NCBI GenBank assembly: GCA_016209015.1
Contig: JACQWY010000003.1
Location: 62,001 to 126,000, forward strand
Source: Gammaproteobacteria bacterium
GTDB taxonomy: Bacteria; Pseudomonadota; Gammaproteobacteria; Ga0077536
Reading direction: 5' to 3'
DNA: 64,000 nt
The notes under the pieces were generated by a model. It searched no databases. It worked only from the letters and a program-made list of their open reading frames with translations, and was not told where the DNA came from. The translations under genes and the position numbers were made by a program. The stretch's first letter is position 1. Every line of letters begins with the position of its first letter. Of the stretch, positions 45,441 through 54,654 are shown one piece after another.

Positions 45441-46694
45441 TCATCGATCGATTTCTCCGAACACGATGTCGAGCGTGCCGATTACCGCCACGACGTCCGC
45501 CAGCATGTGACCGCTCACGAGCTCGTTCATCGCGCTCAGATGCGCGAAGCCCGGCGCACGGGCCTTCATGCGATAGGGTTTGTTCGCGCCGTCCGAGACG
45601 AGCCAGATGCCGAACTCGCCCTTCGGGTGCTCGACGGCGGCGTAGACTTCGCCCGCGGGCACGCAGTAGCCCTCGGTGAAGAGCTTGAAGTGATGGATCA
45701 GCGACTCCATGTCGCCCTTCATGTCGCCGCGCTTCGGCGGCGTGAGCTTGTGATCGTCGAGCATCACCGGGCCGGGATTCACGCGCAGCCAGTCGATGCA
45801 CTGCTTCATGATGCGCGCGGACTGCCGCATCTCCTCGACGCGCACGAGATAGCGGTCGTAACAGTCGCCGTTCACGCCGACCGGAATGTCGAAATCCATG
45901 CGATCGTAGACGTCGTAGGGCTGCTTCTTGCGCAGATCCCAGGCGAGGCCGGAGCCGCGCAGCATCGGGCCGGTGAAGCCGAGTGCGACGGCACGCTCGG
46001 GGGTCACGATGCCGATGTCGACGGTGCGCTGCTTCCAGATTCGGTTCTCGGTCAGCAGCGTCTCGTACTCGTCGACGCAGGCCGGGAAACGTACGCAGAA
46101 ATCCTCGAGGAAATCGAGCAGCGAACCCTGGCGCGCTTCGTTCAGCTTCTTCAGATCCGCATCGTTGCGCCAGCGCGAGGTCTGGTACTGCGGCATCTGC
46201 TCGGGCAGATCGCGATACACGCCGCCCGGGCGGTAGTAGGTCGCATGCATGCGCGCGCCCGAGACCGCCTCGTAGGCGTCCATCAGGTCTTCGCGCTCGC
46301 GGAAGCAGTAGAGGAACATCGTCATCGCGCCGATGTCGAGGCCATGCGCGCCGAGCCACATCAGGTGGTTCAGGATGCGCGTGATCTCGTCGAACAGGAC
46401 ACGGATGTACTGCGCGCGGATGGGCGGCGCGATGCCGAGCAGCTTCTCGATCGCCATGACGTAGGCGTGCTCGTTGCACATCATCGACACGTAGTCGAGC
46501 CGATCCATGTAGCCGATGCTCTGATTGAACGGCTTGTATTCGGCGAGCTTCTCGGTACCCCGGTGCAGCAGGCCGATGTGCGGATCGGCGCGGGTGATCG
46601 TCTCGCCGTCCATCTCGAGCACCAGACGCAGCACGCCGTGGGCAGCCGGGTGCTGGGGCCCGAAGTTCAGCGTCATGTTGCGGATTTCAGGCAT
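45441..46694 (-). CDS. nuoD: NADH-quinone oxidoreductase subunit D
   Basis: This 417-residue subunit is homologous to the large subunit of NiFe hydrogenases and forms the quinone cavity with NuoB. It shows [38 protein letters not shown] and the C-terminal [12 protein letters not shown] 46692-46694 (MPEIRN) is chosen; it overlaps nuoC by 8 bases. NuoC and NuoD are separate, not fused as in E. coli. Confidence 0.97.
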   Translation of the reverse strand: MPEIRNMTLNFGPQHPAAHGVLRLVLEMDGETITRADPHIGLLHRGTEKLAEYKPFNQSIGYMDRLDYVSMMCNEHAYVMAIEKLLGIAPPIRAQYIRVLFDEITRILNHLMWLGAHGLDIGAMTMFLYCFREREDLMDAYEAVSGARMHATYYRPGGVYRDLPEQMPQYQTSRWRNDADLKKLNEARQGSLLDFLEDFCVRFPACVDEYETLLTENRIWKQRTVDIGIVTPERAVALGFTGPMLRGSGLAWDLRKKQPYDVYDRMDFDIPVGVNGDCYDRYLVRVEEMRQSARIMKQCIDWLRVNPGPVMLDDHKLTPPKRGDMKGDMESLIHHFKLFTEGYCVPAGEVYAAVEHPKGEFGIWLVSDGANKPYRMKARAPGFAHLSAMNELVSGHMLADVVAVIGTLDIVFGEIDR

Positions 46695-47385
46695 TGGTCT
46701 TGTCGCTGGCTGCGGGCTTCGGGGGCAGGCGGCCGTCGTCACGGATCACGCGCGGCACGAGGATGCGGTTCTCGATCGACACCGGCTGGTAGACGACGCG
46801 TTTCTTCTCGGGGTCGTAACGCACTTCGACATAACCCTCGAGCGGGAAATCCTTGCGGAAAGGATGGCCGATGAAACCGTAGTCCGTGAGGATGCGGCGC
46901 AGGTCCGGATGGCCCTCGAAGAGGATCCCGTAGAGGTCGAAGGCTTCGCGCTCGTACCAGTCCGCGACGGGCCAGATCTCGGTGACGGACGCGATGCGCG
47001 GCGGATCCTCGCCGAGCAGCGCCTTCACCCGCAGGCGCACGTTGTGGACGATCGACATGAGCTGGTAGACCACGCCGAAGCGACCGCCTTCGAAGGTGTC
47101 CGCGATTTCGGCGAACGTGCTGACGGCACGGCTGAATCCCGAGCTCGTCGCGTCGTGGGTCTGCCAGTCGGCCTTGCCGTAACTGAGATAATCGATGCCC
47201 GACAGGTCCGAGAGCTGACGGAACGCCAGTTTGGGATCGTCGCGCAGCGTCGTGCAGACCTTCAGGATGGCGGCCGGCTCGACCGTGATGGTCAGTTCGC
47301 CGCGGTCGAATTTTGCATCGAGGAGCGAGGCGCCCAGCTTCTCGCGTAGGCTGGACACCAGGGCCTGTGCCTTGTCTTCGGTCAT
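46687..47385 (-). CDS. nuoC: NADH-quinone oxidoreductase subunit C
   Basis: This 232-residue peripheral-arm subunit (30-kDa family) has marks [33 protein letters not shown] and [18 protein letters not shown]. It helps bind NuoD to the hydrophilic arm. It is 19 bases downstream of nuoB, and its end overlaps nuoD by 8 bases. Confidence 0.96.
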   Translation of the reverse strand: MTEDKAQALVSSLREKLGASLLDAKFDRGELTITVEPAAILKVCTTLRDDPKLAFRQLSDLSGIDYLSYGKADWQTHDATSSGFSRAVSTFAEIADTFEGGRFGVVYQLMSIVHNVRLRVKALLGEDPPRIASVTEIWPVADWYEREAFDLYGILFEGHPDLRRILTDYGFIGHPFRKDFPLEGYVEVRYDPEKKRVVYQPVSIENRILVPRVIRDDGRLPPKPAASDKTNA

Positions 47386-47404
47386 GAGTGTGTGTGGCTT
47401 GCGG

Positions 47405-47875
47405 CTAGCGGGCGATCGTGTTGGTACGACGGATTTTTTCCTGGAGCTGGATGACGCCGAAGATCAGCGCTTCCGCCGTCGGCGGACAGCCCGGCACGTA
47501 GACGTCGACCGGTACCACGCGGTCGCAGCCGCGGGTCACGGAATAGGAATAGTGATAGTAGCCGCCGCCGTTCGCGCACGAGCCCATGGAGATCACCCAC
47601 TTCGGCTCGGTCATCTGGTCGTAGACCTTGCGGAGCGCCGGCGCCATCTTGTTGCAGAGCGTGCCGGCGACGATCATCACGTCGGACTGGCGCGGGCTCG
47701 GGCGGAAGATCACCCCGAAGCGGTCGAGGTCGTAGCGTGCCGCGCCGGCCTGCATCATCTCGACCGCGCAGCACGCGAGGCCGAAGGTCATGGGCCACAT
47801 CGAGCCCGTGCGGGCCCAGTTCACCACCGCATCGACGGTGGTCGTGACGAAGCCTTTCTGCAGCGATTCGTTCAT
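47405..47875 (-). CDS. nuoB: NADH-quinone oxidoreductase subunit B
   Basis: This 156-residue subunit holds the N2 4Fe-4S cluster, the last before quinone. Ligands lie in [10 protein letters not shown] (adjacent Cys pair), [11 protein letters not shown] and [14 protein letters not shown] 47873-47875 overlaps the nuoA stop by 4 bases. The frame upstream to 48412 is a shadow. Confidence 0.97.
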   Translation of the reverse strand: MNESLQKGFVTTTVDAVVNWARTGSMWPMTFGLACCAVEMMQAGAARYDLDRFGVIFRPSPRQSDVMIVAGTLCNKMAPALRKVYDQMTEPKWVISMGSCANGGGYYHYSYSVTRGCDRVVPVDVYVPGCPPTAEALIFGVIQLQEKIRRTNTIAR

Positions 47876-48243
47876 TCCCACTCCAGCGCGCCTTTCCGCC
47901 ACTCGTAGACGAAGCCCACGACGAGCACGGCGAGGAAGATCATCATCGCGACGAAGCCCGGGATGCCGATCGAGTCGAGCACCACGGCCCACGGAAACAT
48001 GAAGGCGATTTCGAGATCGAAGAGGATGAAGAGGATCGCGACGAGGTAATACCGGACGTCGAACTTCATGCGCGCGTCTTCGAATGCCTCGAAGCCGCAT
48101 TCGTAGGGAGACACTTTGTCCGGATCGGGATTGTTGTAGACCCCGAGGAACTGCCCGAGCCCATAGCTGAAGCCGAGCATCACGACGCCGACGACGACGC
48201 CCACCCCGAGAAAGATCAAAACCGGCAAGTAAAGCTCTAACAA
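47872..48243 (-). CDS. nuoA: NADH-quinone oxidoreductase subunit A
   Basis: This 123-residue membrane subunit has three transmembrane segments. Family marks are [21 protein letters not shown] and [18 protein letters not shown]. It starts at TTG 48243 (MLELYLP), which suits the usual N terminus, with a weak purine run upstream. It is the first gene of the 14-gene nuo operon. Confidence 0.95.
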   Translation of the reverse strand: MLELYLPVLIFLGVGVVVGVVMLGFSYGLGQFLGVYNNPDPDKVSPYECGFEAFEDARMKFDVRYYLVAILFILFDLEIAFMFPWAVVLDSIGIPGFVAMMIFLAVLVVGFVYEWRKGALEWE

Positions 48244-48519
48244 GCGTGCGCTTCCACAGCTCGATCGTCCCGGGGATTTGCGTGCGGTTCGGAGGAACAG
48301 GCCTGTCAGTCGCCTCGTCCGGTCCCGCCCGCGGCCCCCACCGCTCGAACCTCTGACTCTGTCTTCGCCGCCGCCGCGTCACGGGTGCGTACCCGATGCG
48401 GCGATTGCCCACGTTCGGTCCGCCGTGAAAACACGAGGTGCTTCCGCGGCCCGATGTTCGTTCGACTCCGAGTGTGCCCGGAATCTCTTTCAGTCCACAA
48501 CGAATCGTTCGATTCGATA

Positions 48520-48604
48520 TGGTGCCGACGGCCGGAGTCGAACCGGCACGCCTTTCGGCACTGCCCCCTCAAGACAGCGTGTCTGCCAATTCCACCACGT
48601 CGGC
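48520..48604 (-). tRNA. tRNA-Leu (GAG anticodon)
   Basis: This 85-base class II tRNA has a long variable arm. The acceptor stem GCCGACG pairs with CGTCGGC, the discriminator is A, and CCA is encoded. The anticodon loop reads TTGAGGG, giving GAG, which decodes CUC and CUU. The T arm has GGTTCGACTCC. It lies between secG and nuoA on the same strand, as in many gammaproteobacteria where tRNA-Leu(GAG) follows secG. Confidence 0.95.
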
Positions 48605-48690
48605 AAAATCAGTACAGCAGCGCGGCTTCGATGCGTGCCTGCCGCGCGAGGCGACATGATACGAAATGCACGCAACTATCGCCAGAAAAT

Positions 48691-49137
48691 TTATTGCTTC
48701 GTTTGCGGCTCCGCCGGAGTCGTTTTCTGCTCTGCCGGGATGCTCGGCATGTCGGCCGGAGCGGGCTGCGCGGGCGCTGCCGGCGCTTCGCTCTGCGCAG
48801 GCTCGGACGGCGTCGGTGCGGGCAGCGGCGGTGCGTCCGAGGGCGCGGCGGGCGCGGCCGGTGCGCTGGTCGATGCGCGCTCGATGAGACCTTTCGGCGC
48901 CACGGTCTGCGTCGACATATAAGCGAGCAGCAGACAGTTCGCGAAGAACACGGTCGCGAGGATCGCCGTCGCCCGCGACAGGAACGTCGCCGAGCCGCGC
49001 GCGCCGAACACCGTCGACGACGCGCCGCTGCCGAAGGCCGCGCCCGTCGTCGCGCCGCGCCCCTGCTGGATGAGGATGAGCCCGATGAGGCTCAGGCCCA
49101 CCAGGATGTGGAGCACGAGCAAGATCGTTTGAAGCAT
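48691..49137 (-). CDS. secG: Preprotein translocase subunit SecG
   Basis: This 148-residue protein is the SecG part of the SecYEG channel. Two transmembrane segments flank the conserved LIQQGRGATTGAAFGSGAS loop. A long Ala/Pro/Glu-rich C-terminal tail (after about residue 85) is typical of gammaproteobacterial SecG but longer than usual. The start is ATG 49135-49137. It is 22 bases downstream of tpiA, and tRNA-Leu follows it. Confidence 0.95.
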   Translation of the reverse strand: MLQTILLVLHILVGLSLIGLILIQQGRGATTGAAFGSGASSTVFGARGSATFLSRATAILATVFFANCLLLAYMSTQTVAPKGLIERASTSAPAAPAAPSDAPPLPAPTPSEPAQSEAPAAPAQPAPADMPSIPAEQKTTPAEPQTKQ

Positions 49138-49159
49138 CAGATGAATCTCCGGAACCGGT

Positions 49160-49918
49160 TCAGCGGGCGGCTGCCGCGCAGATCTGCGTGAAGTCCGCCG
49201 CTTTGAGCGCCGCCCCGCCGACGAGTCCGCCGTCGACGTCGGGCTTGGCGAAGAGCGCCGCAGCATTGTCCGGTTTGACGCTGCCGCCGTAGAGAATGCG
49301 CAGCGCGCCGGCCGCAGTCGCATCGCAGGCGGCTATCGCGCCGCGGATGAAGGCATGGACTTCCTGCGCCTGCTCGGGCGTCGCCGTCTCACCCGTGCCG
49401 ATCGCCCAGACCGGTTCGTAGGCGATGACCATGCGCGCGAGCAGCTCCCGGATGTTCGGCAGCGCGAGCACCGGCGCGAGCTGGGCGGCAATCACCCCGG
49501 AGGTCTCGGCCTTGCGGCGCTCGGTGAGCGTTTCGCCGACGCACAGGATCGGCGTCAGTCCCGCAGCCGCGGCGCGCACGAGCTTTGCCGCGACGCGGTC
49601 GTTCGTGTCGCCGAAGAACTGGCGACGCTCGGAATGACCGACGATCACGAGCGTGCAGCCCGCGTCGACGAGCATACCGGCCGCGGTCTCCCCCGTGTAA
49701 GCGCCGCTCTCGTGCTCGCTGACGTCCTGGCCCCCGCACGCGACACGGCTCCCGGCGAGCGCGGCGACGACCGGCGCCATGAGGATCGCCGGCGGGCACA
49801 CGCCGACGTCGACTCCGCTGCAGCTTTTCGTGCCGGCCGCGACATTCGAGGCGAGTGCAGTGGCGGACGCACGGTTGCCGTGCATTTTCCAGTTTCCGAC
49901 GACGAGACGACGACGCAT
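49160..49918 (-). CDS. tpiA: Triosephosphate isomerase
   Basis: This 252-residue TIM-barrel enzyme interconverts dihydroxyacetone phosphate and glyceraldehyde 3-phosphate. Catalytic residues are Lys in VGNWKMHG, His in VIVGHSERR and Glu in AYEPVWAIGTG. It is full length. It heads the tpiA-secG-tRNA-nuo unit and is separated by 72 bases from the rluB stop codon. Confidence 0.97.
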   Translation of the reverse strand: MRRRLVVGNWKMHGNRASATALASNVAAGTKSCSGVDVGVCPPAILMAPVVAALAGSRVACGGQDVSEHESGAYTGETAAGMLVDAGCTLVIVGHSERRQFFGDTNDRVAAKLVRAAAAGLTPILCVGETLTERRKAETSGVIAAQLAPVLALPNIRELLARMVIAYEPVWAIGTGETATPEQAQEVHAFIRGAIAACDATAAGALRILYGGSVKPDNAAALFAKPDVDGGLVGGAALKAADFTQICAAAAR

Positions 49919-49990
49919 GGTATTACTCGATTGAAGCGGGATTCCGCGGCCCCGAAGGGGCGCAAAGCTTAAACGCAGCGCCGCCCAAGA

Positions 49991-50956
49991 TCAATTTCGC
50001 CCGCGGTGGCGCGGAATTGGCGCCGCGGGCACTTCGAGGCCGACCTGGCGGGCGAGCTTCGCGAGCTCCGCCGCGGCGAGCTCGCGATGCTCACCGGGCT
50101 CGAGGTCGCGCGGCAGGCTCACGCTGCCGAAGCGGGTGCGGATGAGCCGGCTGACCTGCACGCCCACGGCTTCGAACGCCCGGCGCACGGCGCGGTTGCG
50201 CCCCATGTGGAGCACGCACTGGTACCAGCGGTTCATGCCTGCACCCGCGCCGGGCACGAGACGGTCGAACGCGAGCTTCTCGCCTTCGCTCTCGACGCCC
50301 CGGCACAGCAGTTCGAGCGACTCTTCGTCGACGGTGCCGTAGACGCGCACCGCGTACTCGCGCTCCACTTCATAGCGCGGATGCATCAACCGGTTCGCGA
50401 GCTCGCCCCAGTCGGTGAACAACAGGAGTCCGCTCGTGTTCACGTCGAGCCGGCCGACCATGACCCAGCGCTCGTGCGCGGCGGCGGGCAGCAGCGAGAA
50501 CACGGTCGGCCGACCTTCCGGATCGTGACGCGTGCAGACGATGTCGAGCGGCTTGTGAAGGACGAGCACGCGTGGCGGGCTCTCGCTGCGGGCAATCTCC
50601 AGCGGGTTGCCGTCGAGGCACACTTTCTCGGAGCCCTTGATGCGCCGTCCGAGCTCGGCGCGGCGGCCGTCGACGGTCACGCGGCCGGCGGCGATCCAAG
50701 CCTCGATTTCGCGCCGCGAGCCGTGTCCGGCGCTCGCCAGCGCCTTCTGCAGCCGCTCACCGGCGGCCGGTTCGGTCGCCGCGGGCACGGCCGCCCGCCG
50801 CTCGCGGGCAGGCGGCGCTGCGGGAGCCGGCGCTTTGCGTTGCGGGGGCGTCTTGCCGCCGGCGGGTGCTTTCGCGCGGGCGGCAGGCGTCTTCGAGGTC
50901 GGGGCGCCGCGCGACGGGCGCGACGGCCTAGCGGGTTTCCGCGGCTTGTCCGTCAT
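49991..50956 (-). CDS. rluB: 23S rRNA pseudouridine synthase RluB-like
   Basis: This 321-residue RsuA/RluB/E/F family protein has an N-terminal Ala/Pro/Lys-rich extension (about 65 residues), an S4 domain (ERLQKALASAGHGSRREIEAW) and the catalytic domain with Asp in GRLDVNTSGLLLF. MGRNRAVRRAFEAVG resembles the RluB motif. It would modify U2605 of 23S rRNA. It overlaps the scpB end by 29 bases, in a region just past scpB's repeat tract. Confidence 0.92.
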   Translation of the reverse strand: MTDKPRKPARPSRPSRGAPTSKTPAARAKAPAGGKTPPQRKAPAPAAPPARERRAAVPAATEPAAGERLQKALASAGHGSRREIEAWIAAGRVTVDGRRAELGRRIKGSEKVCLDGNPLEIARSESPPRVLVLHKPLDIVCTRHDPEGRPTVFSLLPAAAHERWVMVGRLDVNTSGLLLFTDWGELANRLMHPRYEVEREYAVRVYGTVDEESLELLCRGVESEGEKLAFDRLVPGAGAGMNRWYQCVLHMGRNRAVRRAFEAVGVQVSRLIRTRFGSVSLPRDLEPGEHRELAAAELAKLARQVGLEVPAAPIPRHRGRN

Positions 50957-51881
50957 CCGGCTCCTCTTCGTCGTCGTCGGATTCGTCGTCGTCGGCCTCG
51001 TCGTCGTCGGATTCGTCGTCGTCGTCGGATTCGTCGTCGTCGGCCTCGTCGTCGTCGGCCTCGTCGTCGTCGGCCTCGTCGTCGTCGGCCTCGTCGTCGT
51101 CGGATTCGTCGTCGTCGGATGCGCTCGCGGTGGCGGCCGGAGCTTCGTCGACGAACGCCACCGGCTCGACGGCCGCGGCTACCGCTTCCGCGTGCTCCTC
51201 GTCGTCCTCGGCCACTGCTTCGACCGCGACGGCAGCGACCACGGCCGCCCCGGCGCTCGCCGCCGGGTTCTCGGCCTCGAGCACGCTCTCGTCGGCGTTC
51301 TCGCGCACCTGGGCCTCGAACTCCGCGAAGAGATCGGGATTGATGTCGTCCAGGTCCTTGAGCTCCGCGAGCGTCGGCAAATCGGAGAGGTTCTTCAAAT
51401 TGAAGTAATCGAGGAACTGCTTCGTCGTCGCGTAGACCGCCGGCCGGCCGGGCACGTCGCGGTGGCCGACGACCTTCAGCCAGTCGCGCTCGAGCAGCGT
51501 GCGCATGATGCCGCTGCTCACCGCCACGCCGCGGATGTCCTCGATCTCGCCGCGCGTGATGGGCTGACGGTAGGCGACGATCGCGAGCGTCTCGAGCAGT
51601 GCGCGCGAGTAACGTGGCTTGCGCTCCTCCCACAGGCGGTTCACCCACGGCGCGAGATCGACCCGGGTCTGGAAGCGATAGCCGCTCGCGACCTCGACGA
51701 GCTCGATCGCGCGCTCCTCGCAGTCGTTCACGAGCTCCATGAGCGCGAGCTTCACATCGTCGCGCGACGGTCCGTCCTCCCCTTCGTCGAGGAAGAGGCC
51801 GGCGAGCCGTTCGAGCGTGACGGGGCCTTCGGCCGCCATCAGCGCGGCTTCGAGGATCAGTTTCAGTTGCTTCTGTTCCAT
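50928..51881 (-). CDS. scpB: Segregation and condensation protein B
   Basis: This 317-residue protein is ScpB, a winged-helix partner of ScpA and SMC in chromosome condensation. The core runs to about residue 190 (LKLILEAALMAAEGPV, LETLAIVAYRQPITRGEIEDIRGV, TKQFLDYFNLKNLSDLP). A long C-terminal extension of Asp/Glu/Ser/Ala repeats follows, so the protein is about 100 residues longer than a compact ScpB. It is 8 bases downstream of scpA. Its 3' end overlaps rluB. Confidence 0.94.
   Translation of the reverse strand: MEQKQLKLILEAALMAAEGPVTLERLAGLFLDEGEDGPSRDDVKLALMELVNDCEERAIELVEVASGYRFQTRVDLAPWVNRLWEERKPRYSRALLETLAIVAYRQPITRGEIEDIRGVAVSSGIMRTLLERDWLKVVGHRDVPGRPAVYATTKQFLDYFNLKNLSDLPTLAELKDLDDINPDLFAEFEAQVRENADESVLEAENPAASAGAAVVAAVAVEAVAEDDEEHAEAVAAAVEPVAFVDEAPAATASASDDDESDDDEADDDEADDDEADDDEADDDESDDDDESDDDEADDDESDDDEEEPDDGQAAETR
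50967..51121 (-). repeat. 15-bp tandem repeat tract in the ScpB tail
   Basis: About ten units coding DDDES or DDDEA stand in tandem, with a 15-bp period; one unit carries an extra Asp codon (18 bp). The units are nearly identical at DNA level, made of GAC/GAG/TCC-type codons on the minus strand. The tract encodes a strongly acidic tail and should be prone to copy-number change. Confidence 0.92.
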
Positions 51882-51889
51882 GCGGTCAC

Positions 51890-52738
51890 TCAGGCGGCGA
51901 GCTTGACGTAGATAGGCGCCTGCTCGTCGTTCTGCACCATTTCGATGAGGGATTGCTTGAGCAGCTCGAGGATGGCGATGAGCGCGACGACCACGCCGGC
52001 GCGCCCCTCCTCCACCGAGAAGAGCTCGCTGAAAGCGATGTAGCGATCGCTCGAGGCGCGCTCGAGCACGACGGCCATGCGTTCGCGTACCGACAGCGGC
52101 TCGCGCTGAATGCGATGGTCGGCGAACATGTCGGCGCGTCTCAGGACGTCGCGGAACGCGAGCAGCACGGCTTCGAGCGACACCTCCGGCGGCTTGCCGC
52201 CGGTCTCGCGGCCGCGGAACTCGGCGATCGCGGGAAAGAGCTCGCGCTCCAGACGCGGCAGCGCGTCCATGTCCTCCGAGGCTTTCTTGTAGCGCTCGTA
52301 TTCCTGCAGCCGGCGCACGAGCTCGGCGCGCGGATCCTGCTCGACGTCGGCCGCACCCGGCGGGCGCGGCAGCAGCATGCGCGACTTGATCTCGGCGAGC
52401 ACGGCCGCCATGACGAGATATTCCGCGGCGAGCTCGAGCTTCATGCCCTCCATCATCTCGATGTAGGTGATGTACTGCTCCGTGATGTGCGCGATCGGAA
52501 TGTCGAGGATGTCGAGGTTCTGGCGCTTGATGAGATACAGCAGCAGATCGAGCGGCCCCTCGAAAGCCTCGAGGAAGACCTCGAGCGCATCCGGCGGAAT
52601 GTAGAGATCCTTCGGCGGCTCGATGATCGGCGTGCCCTGCACGATCGCGAAGGGCATCTCGCCCTGCTGAGGCACGCGATGACCGTTCGCCGGCTCGGCG
52701 GGAGCCTGATCGGGAGTCTGTGCTCCGGTAGCGCTCAC
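51890..52738 (-). CDS. scpA: Segregation and condensation protein A
   Basis: This 282-residue kleisin subunit of the bacterial condensin bridges SMC heads and recruits ScpB. Marks are FEGPLDLLLYLIKRQNLDI, YLVMAAVLAEIKSRMLLPRP and the C-terminal winged helix (VVALIAILELLKQSLIEMVQ). A variable N-terminal 35 residues precede the core. It is 7 bases downstream of trpS and 8 bases upstream of scpB. Confidence 0.96.
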   Translation of the reverse strand: MSATGAQTPDQAPAEPANGHRVPQQGEMPFAIVQGTPIIEPPKDLYIPPDALEVFLEAFEGPLDLLLYLIKRQNLDILDIPIAHITEQYITYIEMMEGMKLELAAEYLVMAAVLAEIKSRMLLPRPPGAADVEQDPRAELVRRLQEYERYKKASEDMDALPRLERELFPAIAEFRGRETGGKPPEVSLEAVLLAFRDVLRRADMFADHRIQREPLSVRERMAVVLERASSDRYIAFSELFSVEEGRAGVVVALIAILELLKQSLIEMVQNDEQAPIYVKLAA

Positions 52739-52745
52739 ACGGGCC

Positions 52746-53957
52746 TCAACGGTACTGCAGGCCCATGGCCTGGCGGACGTCTTCGAGCGTATCGCGGGCG
52801 ACGTCGCGGGCCTTCTCGCAACCCTCGTCGATGATCGCGCGCACGGAATCCGGATCGGCGAGGAACTCCTGGCTGCGTTCGCGGAACGGTTCCTGCTCCT
52901 TGAGCACCGCGTCGATCACGGGTTGCTTGCACTCGAGGCAGCCGATGCCGGCCGTGCGGCAGCCCTCCTGCACCCACTGCTTCACGTCGACGCCGGAATA
53001 GATCTGATGGAGCTGCCAGACCGGGCACTTCTCGGGATCGCCCGGATCGTTGCGGCGCACGCGCGCGGGATCCGTCGGCATCGTGCGCAGTTTCGTGCGC
53101 ACGGAGTCCGGCGCCTCGCGCAGCCCGATCGTGTTGTTGTAGGACTTCGACATCTTCTCGCCGTCGAGGCCCGGCATCTTCGAGGCCGGCGTGAGCAGCG
53201 CGCGCGGCTCGGGCAGGATCACCTTGCCGCCGCCTTCGAGATAGCCGAAGAGCCGTTCGCGATCGCCTATCGATATGTTCTGCTGCGCTTCGAGGAACGC
53301 GCGGCCGCGCTGGAGCGCTTCCGGATCGCCCTCCTCCTGGTAGCGCTTGCGGATCTCGAAGTAGAGCTTCGCGTTGCGCTTGCCCATCTTGTGGGCGGCG
53401 GCCTCGGCCTTCTCCTCGAAGCCCGGCTCGCGGCCGTACAGGAAGTTGAAACGGCGCGCGACTTCGCGCGAGAGCTCGATGTGCGCGACCTGGTCCTCGC
53501 CGACCGGCACGCTGCCGGCGCGGTAGATGAGGATGTCCGCGGCCTGCAGCAGCGGATAGCCGAGGAAACCGTAGGTCGAGAGATCCTTCTCGCGCAGCTT
53601 CTCCTGCTGGTCCTTGTAGCTGGGCACGCGCTCGAGCCAGGAAATGGGCGTGATCATCGACAGCAGCAGGTGCAGCTCGGCGTGCTCGGGCACGCGCGAC
53701 TGGATGAATATCGTCGCCTCGCCGGGATTCACGCCGACCGACAGCCAGTCGACGACGATGTCGAACGCGGCGGTCGGGATGATGCTCGTCTCTTCGTAGC
53801 TCGTCGTCAGCGCATGCCAGTCGGCGACGAAGAAGAAGCACTCGAACTCGTGCTGGAGCTGAACCCAGTTCTTGAGCACGCCGTGATAGTGCCCGAGGTG
53901 CAGGCTGCCGGTCGGGCGCATGCCCGACAGGACGCGTTTTTCGGCGCCAAGACTCAT
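52746..53957 (-). CDS. trpS: Tryptophanyl-tRNA synthetase
   Basis: This 403-residue class I aminoacyl-tRNA synthetase charges tRNA-Trp. The HIGH-like motif is in PTGSLHLGHYHG, and KMSKS is present in GLDGEKMSKSYNN. It is longer than the compact E. coli enzyme and belongs to the longer form with a C-terminal cysteine stretch (GIGCLECKQP). The start is ATG 53955-53957 (MSLGAEKR). It lies 49 bases downstream of the M50 protease gene. Confidence 0.96.
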   Translation of the reverse strand: MSLGAEKRVLSGMRPTGSLHLGHYHGVLKNWVQLQHEFECFFFVADWHALTTSYEETSIIPTAAFDIVVDWLSVGVNPGEATIFIQSRVPEHAELHLLLSMITPISWLERVPSYKDQQEKLREKDLSTYGFLGYPLLQAADILIYRAGSVPVGEDQVAHIELSREVARRFNFLYGREPGFEEKAEAAAHKMGKRNAKLYFEIRKRYQEEGDPEALQRGRAFLEAQQNISIGDRERLFGYLEGGGKVILPEPRALLTPASKMPGLDGEKMSKSYNNTIGLREAPDSVRTKLRTMPTDPARVRRNDPGDPEKCPVWQLHQIYSGVDVKQWVQEGCRTAGIGCLECKQPVIDAVLKEQEPFRERSQEFLADPDSVRAIIDEGCEKARDVARDTLEDVRQAMGLQYR

Positions 53958-54006
53958 TGAAGCTCTCTGTCCATTGTCGATTGTTCTTCCGGTCTTCCCG
54001 CCGCGC

Positions 54007-54654
54007 TCAGACGCCGAGGCAGCGCTCGGCGTAGGCTTCCACCCAGGCCAGCGGTGCATCGAGGACGGGATCGAGCAGCCGCGAGAACAGCAATAGTGCG
54101 ATCACGATCAGGCCGAGCGGTTCGATTCGGTTGTAGAGCACGGCGGCGCGGCGCGGCAGGGCCGCGGTGACGATTCGGCTCCCATCCAGTGGCGGAATCG
54201 GGATCAGATTAAGGAGCATGATTGTTGCATTGAACATGATGCCGTTCAAACAAGTCACCCGGACGAGCTCCCCGGCCGGGCCCGGCAGCGCCGCCCGGGC
54301 TGCGAGGCCGAGGCCGAACCAGCCGAGGGCCATGGCGAGATTCGCGAGCGGCCCGGCCGCGGCGACGCGCGCGACGTCGCCCGGGATGTCGCGCAGGTTC
54401 CGCCAGTCCACGGGCACCGGCTTCGCCCAGCCGAATACGCCGCCGGCATGCGAGAAATAGAGCAACGCCGGCAGGATCACGGTGCCGAACGGGTCGATGT
54501 GGCGGAACGGATTGAGCGTCAGACGGCCCTGGGATTCGGCGGTCGGATCGCCGCAGCGGCGGGCAATCCAGCCGTGCGCGACCTCGTGGACGGTGATGGC
54601 GAAGACGAGCGGAATCGCGGCGAGGAGATCCTCTGCACTCAGCGCTAATGCCAC
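54007..54654 (-). CDS. Site-2 protease family (M50) membrane protein
   Basis: This 215-residue integral membrane zinc protease has the HEVAH motif in FAITVHEVAHGWIARR, a membrane-embedded third-ligand segment in LIPIPPLDGSRI, and four to six transmembrane segments. The start is taken as GTG 54654, which overlaps the end of the yciO gene by 10 bases; this fits the usual N terminus (VALALSAEDLL). Family members cut membrane substrates, but the small soluble-domain-free group to which this belongs has no known target. Confidence 0.87.
   Translation of the reverse strand: MALALSAEDLLAAIPLVFAITVHEVAHGWIARRCGDPTAESQGRLTLNPFRHIDPFGTVILPALLYFSHAGGVFGWAKPVPVDWRNLRDIPGDVARVAAAGPLANLAMALGWFGLGLAARAALPGPAGELVRVTCLNGIMFNATIMLLNLIPIPPLDGSRIVTAALPRRAAVLYNRIEPLGLIVIALLLFSRLLDPVLDAPLAWVEAYAERCLGV

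Noticed and set aside
50950-51120. CRISPR-like array of short repeats
   Set aside because: The units are contiguous 15-bp codon repeats with no spacers, lying in the ScpB reading frame.
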